From the NCBI GenBank assembly GCA_021774625.1, contig JAJFIV010000030.1, forward strand, positions 64,493-128,492: a DNA stretch of 64,000 bases, in the 5' to 3' direction. This DNA is from Alphaproteobacteria bacterium (lineage in GTDB: Bacteria; Pseudomonadota; Alphaproteobacteria; Sphingomonadales; JAKSBY01). A program made the position numbers and the translations under genes. Shown here one piece after another: positions 37,129-46,665 of this stretch. Each line of letters starts with the position of its first letter. The first letter of the stretch is position 1. The notes under the pieces were generated by a model. It saw nothing but the letters and a program-made list of their open reading frames with translations. It ran no database searches and was not told the DNA's origin.

Positions 37129-38324
37129 TGAACGGATTTCAGCCGGGATGGCTCAAACGGGCTTTGATCGTCTTCAAAAAGGAAATCCGGGATCACACCC
37201 GGGACAAGCGGTCGATTGTCTTGTCCCTGGTTTTTCCGCTGATGGCGCCTGTTCTGCTGGGTCTTCTGCTGTCCAGCATTGCCGATGTCAATGTTGACGG
37301 CGGTGATGTCCGCCGGGTGATAGCACCGGTCGCGGGCGCAGATTATGCCCCCGGCCTGATTCGTTATTTTGAAACCAATAATGTGGCGATCATTCAGGCT
37401 CCAATAAGCCGGGAGGAACAGGAAACAGCCGTCGCCGAACGCGAACTGCCCTTTGTTCTTGTGATCCCTGAGCGGTCTGTCGCGGACCCCTTTTTCAGTG
37501 TCGATCTGATCGTCAACCGCTCCAGCACCCGCTCAAATGCCGATGCGGCGCAGATCATGCGCCATATCACCGCCTATGGCCGTCTTCAGGCAGAGCGCAT
37601 GGCCGTCAGGGCCGGTCAGGATACGCGGAGCGTGACACCGGTGACGGTGCAGCAGGTGCGGGTCGGCCGGGCGCCCAACACGGCGCATCTTTTCTATAAT
37701 ATGATTCCGGCGCTGCTGATTTTCATGGTGTTTATGGGCGCGGTTTATCTCGCCATCGACACCACCGTCGGCGAGCGGGAGCGGGGATCGCTGGAACCCC
37801 TGCTGTCTGCGCCCGTCGCCCGCTGGGAATTGCTGCTCGGAAAATCATTCGCCGCCTTTTGTTTTACCGCCGTCATTGTCGCCATTAATCTTCTGGCCTT
37901 TAATGTCTCGCTCAGCTGGGCAACGGCGGGTTCGGAATCTCTGGCGGCTCCGCCGGATGCCGGGACGTTCGCCGCCATGTTTCTGATCGCCCTGCCATTG
38001 ATGGCGCTTGGTGTTGCCGTGCAGATGTCCATCTCCTCGGTGACCCGCAGCGCCAAGGAAGCGCAGATTTATCTCGGTCTGCTGCCGATCGTGCCGCTGA
38101 TCCCGGGGTTGCTGCTGGCCTTTAAGCCGGTGTCCCTGTCACTGGGCCTGACAGCCATCCCGATCTTTGGCCAGATCGCACTGTTCGGAAAACTGATTTC
38201 AGAGGAAGCGGTTTTCCTGCCTCACATTCTTCTGGTCAGCGTGACCACATTCATCCTGTCGGGTGTGATTTTCTATGTGGCGTCCAGACTGTTCGAACGG
38301 GAAAAGCTCATCTTCGGGACCTGA
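37125..38324 (+). CDS. natB: NatB-like ABC-2 family permease
   Basis: A 399-residue membrane protein with one N-terminal helix (IVLSLVFPLMAPVLLGLLLS), an external domain of about 130 residues and five or six C-terminal helices, the ABC-2 permease layout. The stretch VGERERGSLEPLLSAPVARW is the typical cytoplasmic coupling segment. It is translationally coupled to the ATPase by a 4-bp overlap. Cation or peptide export is possible; the family name follows NatB. Confidence 0.85.
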   Translation: MMNGFQPGWLKRALIVFKKEIRDHTRDKRSIVLSLVFPLMAPVLLGLLLSSIADVNVDGGDVRRVIAPVAGADYAPGLIRYFETNNVAIIQAPISREEQETAVAERELPFVLVIPERSVADPFFSVDLIVNRSSTRSNADAAQIMRHITAYGRLQAERMAVRAGQDTRSVTPVTVQQVRVGRAPNTAHLFYNMIPALLIFMVFMGAVYLAIDTTVGERERGSLEPLLSAPVARWELLLGKSFAAFCFTAVIVAINLLAFNVSLSWATAGSESLAAPPDAGTFAAMFLIALPLMALGVAVQMSISSVTRSAKEAQIYLGLLPIVPLIPGLLLAFKPVSLSLGLTAIPIFGQIALFGKLISEEAVFLPHILLVSVTTFILSGVIFYVASRLFEREKLIFGT

Positions 38325-38392
38325 TCGCGGCAAGCTTGTATCGCAGTCTCTCAAAAGTTACAGTGCTCATCCGGGAAACAGGGGAGAGCATT

Positions 38393-39301
38393 ATGATCCG
38401 CCGCATCTTTATTTCTATAATTTTGATTTTCACATTGCCGGTATTTTCCGCTGTTAATGCGCAGGATAAAGGGCTTCGGCTTCACATTTCAGTCGATATG
38501 GAAGGGCTGGCCGGGGTCGTGACGGGCGAGCAGCTTGGCCCGGGCGGGTTTGAGTATGAGCGGTTCCGTGAATTTATGACCGGCGAGGCCAATGCCGCGA
38601 TTGAGGCCGCCTTCGCGGCGGGCGCAACGGAGATCGTCGTGGCCGACAGTCATGGCAATATGCAGAATCTGCTGATCGAAAAACTGCCGGACAATGTGAC
38701 GCTTGTCCGCGCTTCGCCGCGGCCGCTTTCCATGATGCAGGGCATTGAAGACGGTCGTTTCGACGGCGCAATCTTTATCGGCTATCACGCGGGGACGACG
38801 GAAATGACCGGCGTGCGGGCGCACACCATGTCGAGCGCCCGGCTGACCGATGTCAAAATCAATGGCGAAGCCGTGAACGAAGCGGCCTGGAATGCCGCCG
38901 TGGCCGGTTATTTTGGCGTCCCGGTCATTATGATTTCGGGCGATGACGCCACGGTGGCGGAAAGCCGGCGGCTGATCGGCGATCTGGAAGGGGCGGTTGT
39001 GAAATGGAATTACGGCTTTCATTCCGCCCGGTCTTTGACACCGGCGGCGGCACAGGCGCTGATCCGGGAAAAAGTCAGCGCCGCCATCAGCCGTATCGGC
39101 GATTTTGCTCCGGTGCAAACGGACGGCCCGGTCACCATCGATATTGCTTTCAAACATTACCGCGCGGTGGAGCTTCTGGGCTATCTGCCGAATGTGGAAC
39201 GCACCAGCGCGCATTCCATCCGCTTTGTGTCGGACAATATGGTGGAAGCCGCAAAAATGATGGAGTTCATCACCAGCTATGACAGCAATCTGAGCCCCTG
39301 A
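38393..39301 (+). CDS. M55 family D-aminopeptidase (DppA-like)
   Basis: A 302-residue zinc peptidase of family M55, here with a signal peptide (IFISIILIFTLPVFSAVNAQ), whereas DppA of Bacillus is cytoplasmic. The metal-binding motifs are in order: SVDMEGLAGV, ADSHGNMQ and FIGYHAGT, then RAHTMSSA. DppA releases D-alanine from peptides, so a role in cell-wall peptide turnover or use is likely. The start at 38393 follows GGGGAGAG. The kinase gene starts 9 bp after the stop, so the two are co-transcribed. Confidence 0.9.
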   Translation: MIRRIFISIILIFTLPVFSAVNAQDKGLRLHISVDMEGLAGVVTGEQLGPGGFEYERFREFMTGEANAAIEAAFAAGATEIVVADSHGNMQNLLIEKLPDNVTLVRASPRPLSMMQGIEDGRFDGAIFIGYHAGTTEMTGVRAHTMSSARLTDVKINGEAVNEAAWNAAVAGYFGVPVIMISGDDATVAESRRLIGDLEGAVVKWNYGFHSARSLTPAAAQALIREKVSAAISRIGDFAPVQTDGPVTIDIAFKHYRAVELLGYLPNVERTSAHSIRFVSDNMVEAAKMMEFITSYDSNLSP

Positions 39302-39310
39302 TGCCGGATA

Positions 39311-40540
39311 ATGGATGAACGCGTATTTCTGCAGGATCTGTTCCGGACAGCGCTAAAAGCGGCAGACCCCTGCCGGCTGACGCTGGAAGCGCTGGAGAAG
39401 CGCGCATTTCCAAAAGAGAGAATCACCATTGCCGGGGCCGGGAAAGCGGCGGCGGAAATGGCGCGGGCGGCGGCGGACTATTTTGGCGACCTCGCCTCAG
39501 GTCTGGTCATTGTTCCTTATGGCCATGGTTGCGAAACACACCGGATTTCCGTGGTGGAAGCGGCGCATCCCGTCCCGGACAAGGCAGGACAGAAGGCGGC
39601 GCAGGAAATTCTTGCCCTTGCCCGATCCCTTGGCGGCAAGGATCACCTGCTCTGTCTGCTGTCCGGTGGCGGCTCGGCGCTTTTGAGTCTGCCTGCGGCG
39701 GGAATTACATTCACGGAAAAACAGCGGATCAACAGGGTATTGCTGAAATCCGGCGCGCCCATTGCCGCGATCAATACGGTCCGCAAGCATCTGTCGGCGA
39801 TCAAGGGCGGCAGGCTGGCGGCGGCGGCCTATCCAGCAAAAGTCACGACCTTAGTCATTTCCGATGTGCCGGGCGATGATCCGTCCGTCATTGCGTCCGG
39901 CCCGACGGTGGCCGATGTCACCACGCGGCAGGAGGCCCTGGCAATTCTGCAACATTACGGCATCGATATCGCCGGAGATATCCTGTCGGAAACCCCCAAA
40001 CCCGATGATCCGAGGCTTGCCGGAATATCCGTAACGATTGTGGCCAATGCCGCCACCGCCCTGAACGCGGCGGCAGCTAAAGCGCAGACACGGGGCATAA
40101 AGGCGGTTATGCTCGGTGGTAATCTCGAAGGAGAGGCGAGGCGGCTTGCCCGGGCTCATGCCGCGGCCATCCGGCAACATCCGGATGGGCCACTGCTGTT
40201 GCTGTCCGGCGGGGAGGGGACGGTAAAGGTTACAGGGTCAGGCCAAGGCGGCCGCAATACGGAATTTTTGCTGGCGCTGGCGCTGGAGTTACGCGGCAAA
40301 GCCGGGATATTTGCGCTGGCTGCCGATACGGACGGCATTGACGGGACAAGCGACGCTGCCGGCGCCGTCATTACGCCCGATACCCTGATCCGCGCGCAGA
40401 AACTTGGCCTTGATGCGGCGTCGATGCTGGCAGATAATGACTCGTATCGTTTTTTTAAGGCGCTGGATGATTTGATTATCACCGGTCCGACCCGCACCAA
40501 TGTGAATGATTTCCGCGCCATCTTCGTGCGTTCCTGTTGA
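39311..40540 (+). CDS. Glycerate 2-kinase (MOFRL family)
   Basis: A 409-residue kinase that phosphorylates D-glycerate at C2 in glyoxylate, serine or sugar-acid catabolism. It has the N-terminal GAGKAAAEMARA loop, the phosphate-binding LLSGGGSALL, the ISDVPGDDPSVIASGPT segment and the C-terminal MOFRL domain (GQGGRNTEFLLALAL, AADTDGIDGTSDAAG). It is also known as TtuD/GckA in other bacteria. It is 9 bp behind the M55 gene, an odd functional pairing. Confidence 0.9.
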   Translation: MDERVFLQDLFRTALKAADPCRLTLEALEKRAFPKERITIAGAGKAAAEMARAAADYFGDLASGLVIVPYGHGCETHRISVVEAAHPVPDKAGQKAAQEILALARSLGGKDHLLCLLSGGGSALLSLPAAGITFTEKQRINRVLLKSGAPIAAINTVRKHLSAIKGGRLAAAAYPAKVTTLVISDVPGDDPSVIASGPTVADVTTRQEALAILQHYGIDIAGDILSETPKPDDPRLAGISVTIVANAATALNAAAAKAQTRGIKAVMLGGNLEGEARRLARAHAAAIRQHPDGPLLLLSGGEGTVKVTGSGQGGRNTEFLLALALELRGKAGIFALAADTDGIDGTSDAAGAVITPDTLIRAQKLGLDAASMLADNDSYRFFKALDDLIITGPTRTNVNDFRAIFVRSC

Positions 40541-40584
40541 ATTTGGTGTAGGTTTCGGACGGGAAATTTAGAGGGAGGACGCAT

Positions 40585-41142
40585 ATGCTGGCGTTTTTAA
40601 TGATTCTTGGCCTGGTCGTTCTGGTGGTCGGCTATGGTGTGCTGGCCTACAACAAATTTGTTTCGCAGAAAAACAAAGTGGAAGAAGCCTGGAGCGACAT
40701 CGAAGTTCAGATGAAGCGGCGTTATAACCTGATTCCGAACCTGGTCGAAACGGTAAAAGGCTATGCGGGGCATGAGAAGGACACTTTTGCCGCAGTGGTC
40801 AAGGCGCGTACGGCGGCGGTCAACAATCAGGGCAGTCCGGCAGAGCAGGTGAAGACGGAAAATATGCTGACCGGCGCGCTGCGGTCCCTGTTCGCGGTCG
40901 CGGAAGCCTATCCCGACCTGAAGGCCAGCCGGAATTTTGCGGATCTTCAACAAAAGCTGGCTGAAGTGGAAGACCATATTCAGAAAGCGCGGCGTTTTTA
41001 TAACGGCAATGTGCGGGATTTGAATACACGGGTTGAACAGTTCCCGTCCAACCTGATCGCGAACTGGTTTGGCTTTATCAAGGCCGAATTTTTTGAGCTG
41101 GACGATCCGGCAGCGGCGAAAGTCCCGAAGGTCAAATTCTAG
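40585..41142 (+). CDS. lemA: LemA family protein
   Basis: A 185-residue protein with one N-terminal membrane helix (FLMILGLVVLVVGYGVLAYN) and a helical-bundle domain beginning VEEAWSDIEVQMKRRYNLIP and containing DLNTRVEQFPSNLIANWFGF. This is the LemA signature. It is followed 10 bp later by a DUF2207 gene, a pairing seen in many bacteria and thought to concern the envelope. The start follows GAGGGAGG. Confidence 0.92.
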   Translation: MLAFLMILGLVVLVVGYGVLAYNKFVSQKNKVEEAWSDIEVQMKRRYNLIPNLVETVKGYAGHEKDTFAAVVKARTAAVNNQGSPAEQVKTENMLTGALRSLFAVAEAYPDLKASRNFADLQQKLAEVEDHIQKARRFYNGNVRDLNTRVEQFPSNLIANWFGFIKAEFFELDDPAAAKVPKVKF

Positions 41143-41152
41143 GGGAAGGGCT

Positions 41153-43069
41153 GTGTTCCGCGGGATCGTTCTGGCCATTTTTTTTCTTGTGCCGGCGGCG
41201 TTGAGCGCCCGCGAGGAAATTATCGACTATCACAGTGAGATCGTTGTTCAGCGGGATGGTCTGCTGGACGTGACGGAAACCATCCGGGTAAGGGCGGAAG
41301 GCCGGCAGATCAGGCGCGGCATTTTCCGGGATTTTCCCACCCGTTACAAAAATGCCGACGGCACGATTTCCGCCACCGGGTTTGATGTGCTGGAGGTCAG
41401 GCGGGACGGCGCGCCCGAACCCTGGTTCACTGAACGGCAATCGAACGGAACCCGGCTTTACATTGGCGCCCGGGACGTAAGTCTTTCGCCGGGTGTTTAC
41501 ACCTATATTATCCATTACACATCTCCCCGCCAGCTTCGGCATTTTGAGGCGCAGGACGAGCTGTACTGGAATGTGACCGGGACGGACTGGGCGTTCCCGA
41601 TCCTGCAGGCGAGCGCCAGGGTCATTCTGCCGCCGGGAGCTGAAATCACCGGAACAACGGCCTATACCGGCGCCCAGGGTGAGCGCGGCCAGGATTTCAG
41701 CGTGACCTATGACGGCGAAGCGAGCGCCCGTTTTGAAACCACACGCCCGCTTCGGCCGCAGGAAAATATCAGTATTGTCGTTGCCTGGCCTCCCGGCTTT
41801 GTCGATAAGCCGACCGCAATGGACGAAGCGGGTTATCTGCTATCGGACAATATCCATATTCTGGTCGGAGCGTTGGGTCTTGGCGCGGTCTTTGTTTATT
41901 TTCTGGTTATGTGGGTGCGGGTCGGCCGCGATCCCGAAAAGGGCGCCATTATCGCCCGCTATGAGCCGCCCGCCGGCTTTTCCCCCGCCGCCTGCCATTT
42001 CGTCAGCAACATGGGCTTTTCCAACACGGCCTTCACTGCCGCCATCGTCAATATGGCGGTCAAGGGCTACCTGATCATTTCGGAAGATGACGACAAGGAT
42101 TATACGCTTACCCGGACCGGGAAAGACGCCGGCTTGTCCAAGGGAGAGCAGACAATTGCTTCCAGACTGCTGTCTTATGACAGTTCGATCAAAATGGAGC
42201 AGAAAAATCATACGAAAATCCGCGGGGCGCGAAAGGCCCTTGAAAGAGCCCTCGGAGCGGAATTTGAAGAAAATTATTTCCGGCGCAACCGGGGAGCCTA
42301 TTTTACCGGGTTTGGCCTGGCGATTTTGGCCATTCTCGGCATGGCGCTGTTAAGTCCCCAGAGGGAAATAACCATTTTTATGAGCATATGGCTGGCGGGC
42401 TGGAGTTTCGGGGTTTATGCCCTGCTGGTGAGGGTGAAGAATAAATGGGTCAGCGCCTTTTCGAAGCGCTCGCTTGCGGGTGGTTTCGGCGCTCTCTTCG
42501 CTACTCTGTTTGCCTTGCCGTTTGTGGCGGGTATGGTCATCGGGCTGGTGTTTTTTTCCGCATCCTTTTCGATTCCCGCTGCGGTTCTCACCAGTCTCAT
42601 TCTGTTTGTCACCCTGTCCTTTTATCACCTTCTCAAAGCGCCTACGCGCCTTGGCCGCCGCATCATGGATGAGATTGAAGGCTTCAAGCTTTACCTGTCT
42701 GTGGCGGAATCCGACCGTATGCGCTTTTTCAACCCGCCGGAAAAAACGCCTGAACTGTTTGAAAAATATCTTCCCTATGCCATTGCACTCGGGGTTGAGG
42801 ATCAATGGGGCGGTCAGTTTGAGGATGTTCTGGCGGCGGCCTCGCTTGATCCCGGCCGGCGTGGCGGCGGTTATCATCCCGGCTGGTATCATTCCCGTGG
42901 CGGATTTTCCCGCGGCTTTCAGGCGGGCAGCTTTGCGTCCGGTCTGGGCGCCGGGTTTTCCAGCGCCATCGCGTCGGCGGCCACGTCGCCCTCCAAAGGC
43001 GGTTCCGGTTTTTCCGGCGGTGGCTTTTCCGGCGGTGGCGGCGGCGGTGGCGGCGGAGGGGGCTGGTAG
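41153..43069 (+). CDS. DUF2207 membrane protein with glycine-rich tail
   Basis: A 638-residue protein with a signal peptide (VLAIFFLVPAALSARE), a beta-rich extracytoplasmic DUF2207 domain (about residues 20-240), a membrane helix (ILVGALGLGAVFVYFLVMWV), cytoplasmic winged-helix-like sequence and two more helices near 400-470. It ends in a low-complexity tail of Gly, Ser and Phe (FSGGGFSGGG...GGW). The GTG start at 41153 is chosen because GGGGAAGGG lies directly before it and the signal peptide begins there. It is coupled to lemA 10 bp upstream. Confidence 0.88.
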   Translation: MFRGIVLAIFFLVPAALSAREEIIDYHSEIVVQRDGLLDVTETIRVRAEGRQIRRGIFRDFPTRYKNADGTISATGFDVLEVRRDGAPEPWFTERQSNGTRLYIGARDVSLSPGVYTYIIHYTSPRQLRHFEAQDELYWNVTGTDWAFPILQASARVILPPGAEITGTTAYTGAQGERGQDFSVTYDGEASARFETTRPLRPQENISIVVAWPPGFVDKPTAMDEAGYLLSDNIHILVGALGLGAVFVYFLVMWVRVGRDPEKGAIIARYEPPAGFSPAACHFVSNMGFSNTAFTAAIVNMAVKGYLIISEDDDKDYTLTRTGKDAGLSKGEQTIASRLLSYDSSIKMEQKNHTKIRGARKALERALGAEFEENYFRRNRGAYFTGFGLAILAILGMALLSPQREITIFMSIWLAGWSFGVYALLVRVKNKWVSAFSKRSLAGGFGALFATLFALPFVAGMVIGLVFFSASFSIPAAVLTSLILFVTLSFYHLLKAPTRLGRRIMDEIEGFKLYLSVAESDRMRFFNPPEKTPELFEKYLPYAIALGVEDQWGGQFEDVLAAASLDPGRRGGGYHPGWYHSRGGFSRGFQAGSFASGLGAGFSSAIASAATSPSKGGSGFSGGGFSGGGGGGGGGGGW

Positions 43070-43074
43070 GGTTC

Positions 43075-43935
43075 CTATCCCCTTAAGTAAGTTTCGAAAA
43101 AGGCGAGGGTGCGCTGCCAGGCCAGTGTGGCCGCGGCCTCATTATAGCGGGCAGCGCTGGAATCATTGTGAAAGCCGTGATCGGTGCCGGGATACATATT
43201 AAGACTGTAGAAAATGCCGGCGGCATCAAGCGCCGCCCGGAAATCCGGAATGGCGGCGTTGATGCGGCTGTCATTGCCGGCATAATGCATCATCAGCGGC
43301 GCTCTGACCTTCGCAATATCTTCCGCTGCAAGCGTCCGGCCATAGAAACAGACCGCAGCATTCAGTTCCGGATAGGCCGCAGCGCATTGCAGGGACGCGC
43401 CGCCGCCAAAGCAGAAACCGACCGAGCCGACTTTGCCGGTGGTGGCTTCATGGTTCCGCAAGTGGGGGACAGCGGCAAGAATGTCCTGCACGATCAGACT
43501 GCGGTCCGACGCCCCGAACAGATTGCGGGCGGCATCCTGATCTTCCGGCGCGCCGCCGGCCAGGGTCAGGCCATCGGGCGCAAAGGCAAAATATCCCGCA
43601 AGCGCCGCCCGCCGCGCCACGTCCTCGATATGCTTGTTCAGCCCGCGATTTTCATGGATCACCAGGATGGCGGGGAGCGTTACAGCGTCTTTGGGCCGAG
43701 CCCAATAGGCCTTCACCGCGCCGGAAACGCCATCATACATCGCATAGCCGGTATCCAGCCGCCCGTCGCTCTCGCTGACCTGCCGGGCCGCGGCATAGTC
43801 GGGCTCGATCAGCGGCAGGATGGCGCTTGCCGCGGCCGCACCTCCGGCAATTCCTGCCAGCCGCGCCAAAAACCGCCGCCGTGGCATCGCCGAATGAATA
43901 TAATCATTGTAAAGCTCTATAATGCGTGGATCCAT
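43075..43935 (-). CDS. Dienelactone hydrolase family protein
   Basis: An alpha/beta hydrolase of 286 residues. The DLH triad is present: nucleophile Cys in GFCFGGGAS, Asp in YAGNDSRI and His in GTDHGFHN, with the helper Glu in HENRGL. A twin-arginine-like signal (MPRRRFLARLAGIAGGAAA) suggests export in folded form. The N-terminal 15 residues (MDPRIIELYNDYIHS) precede it, as in several relatives. It converges on DUF2207 with only 5 bp between stops. The natural substrate is unknown. Confidence 0.88.
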   Translation of the reverse strand: MDPRIIELYNDYIHSAMPRRRFLARLAGIAGGAAAASAILPLIEPDYAAARQVSESDGRLDTGYAMYDGVSGAVKAYWARPKDAVTLPAILVIHENRGLNKHIEDVARRAALAGYFAFAPDGLTLAGGAPEDQDAARNLFGASDRSLIVQDILAAVPHLRNHEATTGKVGSVGFCFGGGASLQCAAAYPELNAAVCFYGRTLAAEDIAKVRAPLMMHYAGNDSRINAAIPDFRAALDAAGIFYSLNMYPGTDHGFHNDSSAARYNEAAATLAWQRTLAFFETYLRG

Positions 43936-43965
43936 AAGTGCCTCCTGCGATAAGTATGTAGGGTG

Positions 43966-44451
43966 TCACTCACCCTGCTTCTGAAATAAGAAGACCTGCG
44001 GCGCGGCATTTTTATCCTCAAGGGAACGCCACGTGACCTGCATTCTGGTGGGCGACAGCAGGCGCAGTTCGCTTTCGAAGTTACAGTTTTTGGTGCAGGT
44101 GAAGACGATTTCCCTATCCGTCAGCCGGGTGACCCTGTCTTCAATTACCGGCCCGCGCGGTTCGAAATCCGCCCCGAAATCCTGCCCGCGGGCAATGATG
44201 GCGTCTCCCACCTGCCGGGTGATGGCGAAATTATAGTTCACATCGCCGGTTTCCTTGTTAAAGCCCTGAAAAACAGTCGCGAAACTGCCGCCCTGCGGCT
44301 CCACGCTGATCGTAACGCTCCGCGCCGCATCGTCTTCGGCCCGCCACATTCCTGCGAGCCAGCCTAACCTCCCGATGTCGTAAGGTTCCTGCGCCCAAAC
44401 CGCAGTAAATGGGAGTAAAAGGAATGAAACAATTGTGAAACTGAACCTCAT
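43966..44451 (-). CDS. DUF6265 family secreted protein
   Basis: A 161-residue exported protein with signal peptide FSFTIVSFLLLPFTAVWAQE. The mature part starts with the motif RLGWLAGMWRAE, typical of DUF6265 proteins, and is beta-rich, consistent with a lipocalin-like barrel. Two cysteines (FTCTKNCNF) may pair. The stop is 30 bp upstream of the hydrolase gene start on the same strand and 9 bp from the next upstream gene's stop, so it may be the middle of a three-gene leftward run. Confidence 0.75.
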   Translation of the reverse strand: MRFSFTIVSFLLLPFTAVWAQEPYDIGRLGWLAGMWRAEDDAARSVTISVEPQGGSFATVFQGFNKETGDVNYNFAITRQVGDAIIARGQDFGADFEPRGPVIEDRVTRLTDREIVFTCTKNCNFESELRLLSPTRMQVTWRSLEDKNAAPQVFLFQKQGE

Positions 44452-44460
44452 ATGCGTTTC

Positions 44461-46347
44461 CTACCGCACTACGGGCAACACGATATAGGACGGATGCTCG
44501 GCGGAATGGTGGACCGTATTGCGGGCGGCCACGGCCTCACTTTCATCGTAATTATTGCCGCCGGTATTGAGGTTGCGGACATATTTCGGGAAGCTGGAGG
44601 AGGTGACTTCCAGCCGGATGCGGTGGTCTTTCTGAAAGACGATGGAGGTGGTCATGGGGGTGAAATCGAGTTTGTAGACTTCACCGTCCTCCATAAAGAC
44701 TTCCCTGTCATAGCCTTCCCGGTAGCGGGCGCGGAGGATGCTGTCATCCAGGACATAGGCGGTGCCGTCAGGGGCAACATCCACCAGCTTAACCGTGAAG
44801 TCGGTGTCCTTCGCATCCGATGAAACATGAAGGATCGTGTCGATAAAGCCGGTGACTTCCATCGGCTCCGCCAGCGGCTCGCTGGTATAGACCAGAACGT
44901 CCTGCCGCGCCTCGACGGACCGCTGATCGCGGGCGCCGGGATGGACCAGACCACCATTGCAGCAATCGCCGCCGCCAATGGTTTTAACGGGGTTCATCGG
45001 ATCATAGGTAAAGCTGTCTGACGCGGCGCCATCTCCTTCCGGCTCCAGGTTCAGCCGGCCATCGCCATACAGGCTGTTGGCGTTGCCATCGGATGTCAGA
45101 TACATCCGCACGTCCTCGGCCTCTTCCGGCGGCCATTGATCGGCGGCGCGCCATTCATTGACGCCCATGGCGAAATAGCGCACATGCGGCGTATCGGCGG
45201 CAAAGGCGTTCTGATCGCCTTTCAGCCATTTGTCAAACCAGCGGAAAACCTCACCGGTGGCGTCAAAGCTGGTATCGCCCATATTGCGCTCGCCGATAAC
45301 GGAATCGGGGCCGAGCGTATTAAACCGGCAATGGACATTGGGCGCGGCCACCACATACTGATTGTCCCGCGCCTCCGCGTCGACGCCGGCTTCCCGGGCA
45401 TGGTTGAACAGCGCCATGTTGGGACCGATAGACACGTCATACCAGCTGTTGAACCAGAGCGCAGGCACCCCCCAGGGTTCGTCATCATGATAGAGCCCGC
45501 CTTCAAACCAGCCCGCATCATCGGGTTTGCGTTTGATGAAGTCCTCATAGGTGGCCGGCGGTTCGCCCAGGCTGCTGAGAAGCTCGCTGATCGGCAGATG
45601 GTTGATATGCTTTTCCCAGTCCACATCCGGCTTATCGACGGCAAGATCGTTATACTGGCTGACATAGGCCCGGGTTTTGGCATCCAGTCCCTCGGGAATT
45701 TGCGCGCGCAGGGGATTGTCGACGCCATAAAGCCAGACAAAAAACAGAATGCGCGGCGCGCCGCCCTTATACCAGTTTCCCTGTTCCTGGAATTCGCCGA
45801 CCCGACCGATGCCGGCGCCCGACGCCTGCGGCACCATGGCGGCGTGGGCCGGGTGATTTTGCGCCGCCAGCGCCAGCTGCCATTCCGCCGTCGAGGAACA
45901 GCCGAGGGTGCCGACCTTGTCATTGGACCAGCCTTGATCCGCAATCCAGGTCAGGGCGTCATAGCCGTCGGTGCGGGGATGGCCGAGAATTTCAAACTTG
46001 CCTTCGGAAAAATACCGTCCCCGTTCATTCTGGACGATAAAAGCATAACCGCGGGTCACGGCTTCCACCGCATTGCGCAGATTGCCGCCGCGCAGTGTGT
46101 TGAAATTATAAGGCGTGCGGACAAAAATGGCGGGCAGGGGGCCGTCCGCATCCTTCGGCCGGTAAATATCCGTGGAAAGACCGACCCCGTCCCGCATCGG
46201 CATCAGCACCTTCTGCTCGACGGTAGCGATTTCGCTCAATAGCTTTTTGAGCGCTTCCTCGCTGTATTTTGAATAGTCCTGCGCCGCAGCTCCCGCCGCA
46301 AAAAACATCGTGGCCGCAAAAAATATAACTGTCCTGATTGTCCGCAT
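44461..46347 (-). CDS. CocE/NonD family hydrolase (S15-like)
   Basis: A secreted serine hydrolase of 628 residues with signal peptide VIFFAATMFFAAGAAAQD. The catalytic serine is in GTLGCSSTAEWQL and the N-terminal cue is MRDGVGLSTDIYRPKDADGP. A C-terminal jelly-roll domain (from about residue 420) ends with HRIRLEVTSSSFPKYVRNLN. Members are X-Pro dipeptidyl-peptidases, cocaine esterase or glutaryl-acylases. The peptidase-rich context favours acyl-peptide or ester substrates. The ATG at 46347 is chosen because the signal peptide starts there. Confidence 0.9.
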   Translation of the reverse strand: MRTIRTVIFFAATMFFAAGAAAQDYSKYSEEALKKLLSEIATVEQKVLMPMRDGVGLSTDIYRPKDADGPLPAIFVRTPYNFNTLRGGNLRNAVEAVTRGYAFIVQNERGRYFSEGKFEILGHPRTDGYDALTWIADQGWSNDKVGTLGCSSTAEWQLALAAQNHPAHAAMVPQASGAGIGRVGEFQEQGNWYKGGAPRILFFVWLYGVDNPLRAQIPEGLDAKTRAYVSQYNDLAVDKPDVDWEKHINHLPISELLSSLGEPPATYEDFIKRKPDDAGWFEGGLYHDDEPWGVPALWFNSWYDVSIGPNMALFNHAREAGVDAEARDNQYVVAAPNVHCRFNTLGPDSVIGERNMGDTSFDATGEVFRWFDKWLKGDQNAFAADTPHVRYFAMGVNEWRAADQWPPEEAEDVRMYLTSDGNANSLYGDGRLNLEPEGDGAASDSFTYDPMNPVKTIGGGDCCNGGLVHPGARDQRSVEARQDVLVYTSEPLAEPMEVTGFIDTILHVSSDAKDTDFTVKLVDVAPDGTAYVLDDSILRARYREGYDREVFMEDGEVYKLDFTPMTTSIVFQKDHRIRLEVTSSSFPKYVRNLNTGGNNYDESEAVAARNTVHHSAEHPSYIVLPVVR

Positions 46348-46665
46348 GATCCGCCCCTTGAATTGAGTGTTACAGATCAAACTATAAGGTCTTTTCCGGT
46401 TCCGGCAAGAAGCCAGTTGACGAATTCATTTGCTATTTTCTCTGATCTATGTGACACACCGGCAGCTTTTACCTCGCGTGGACGGCGATCAGATCGCCCA
46501 GGGTGAAGGCTGGTTGAGCAATAATCCCTATGATCGTTGCCATTCGATAAGTGCGAAAAGCACATGAACAAGGCAGCTGATCTACGCTAGCTCCCTCCAA
46601 ATTAAAGCATATGATCGCGGGTCACCGGATAACAATTCCGCCTGCGGCAAAATGAAAGTTTCCCA

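Noticed and set aside
45136-46242. Long plus-strand frame opposite the CocE-type hydrolase
   Set aside because: Low-complexity, no start signals, fully inside a well-supported gene on the other strand.
46421-46564. Short frame upstream of the DEAD-box gene
   Set aside because: No good start or ribosome site, no recognisable pattern; treated as non-coding leader.
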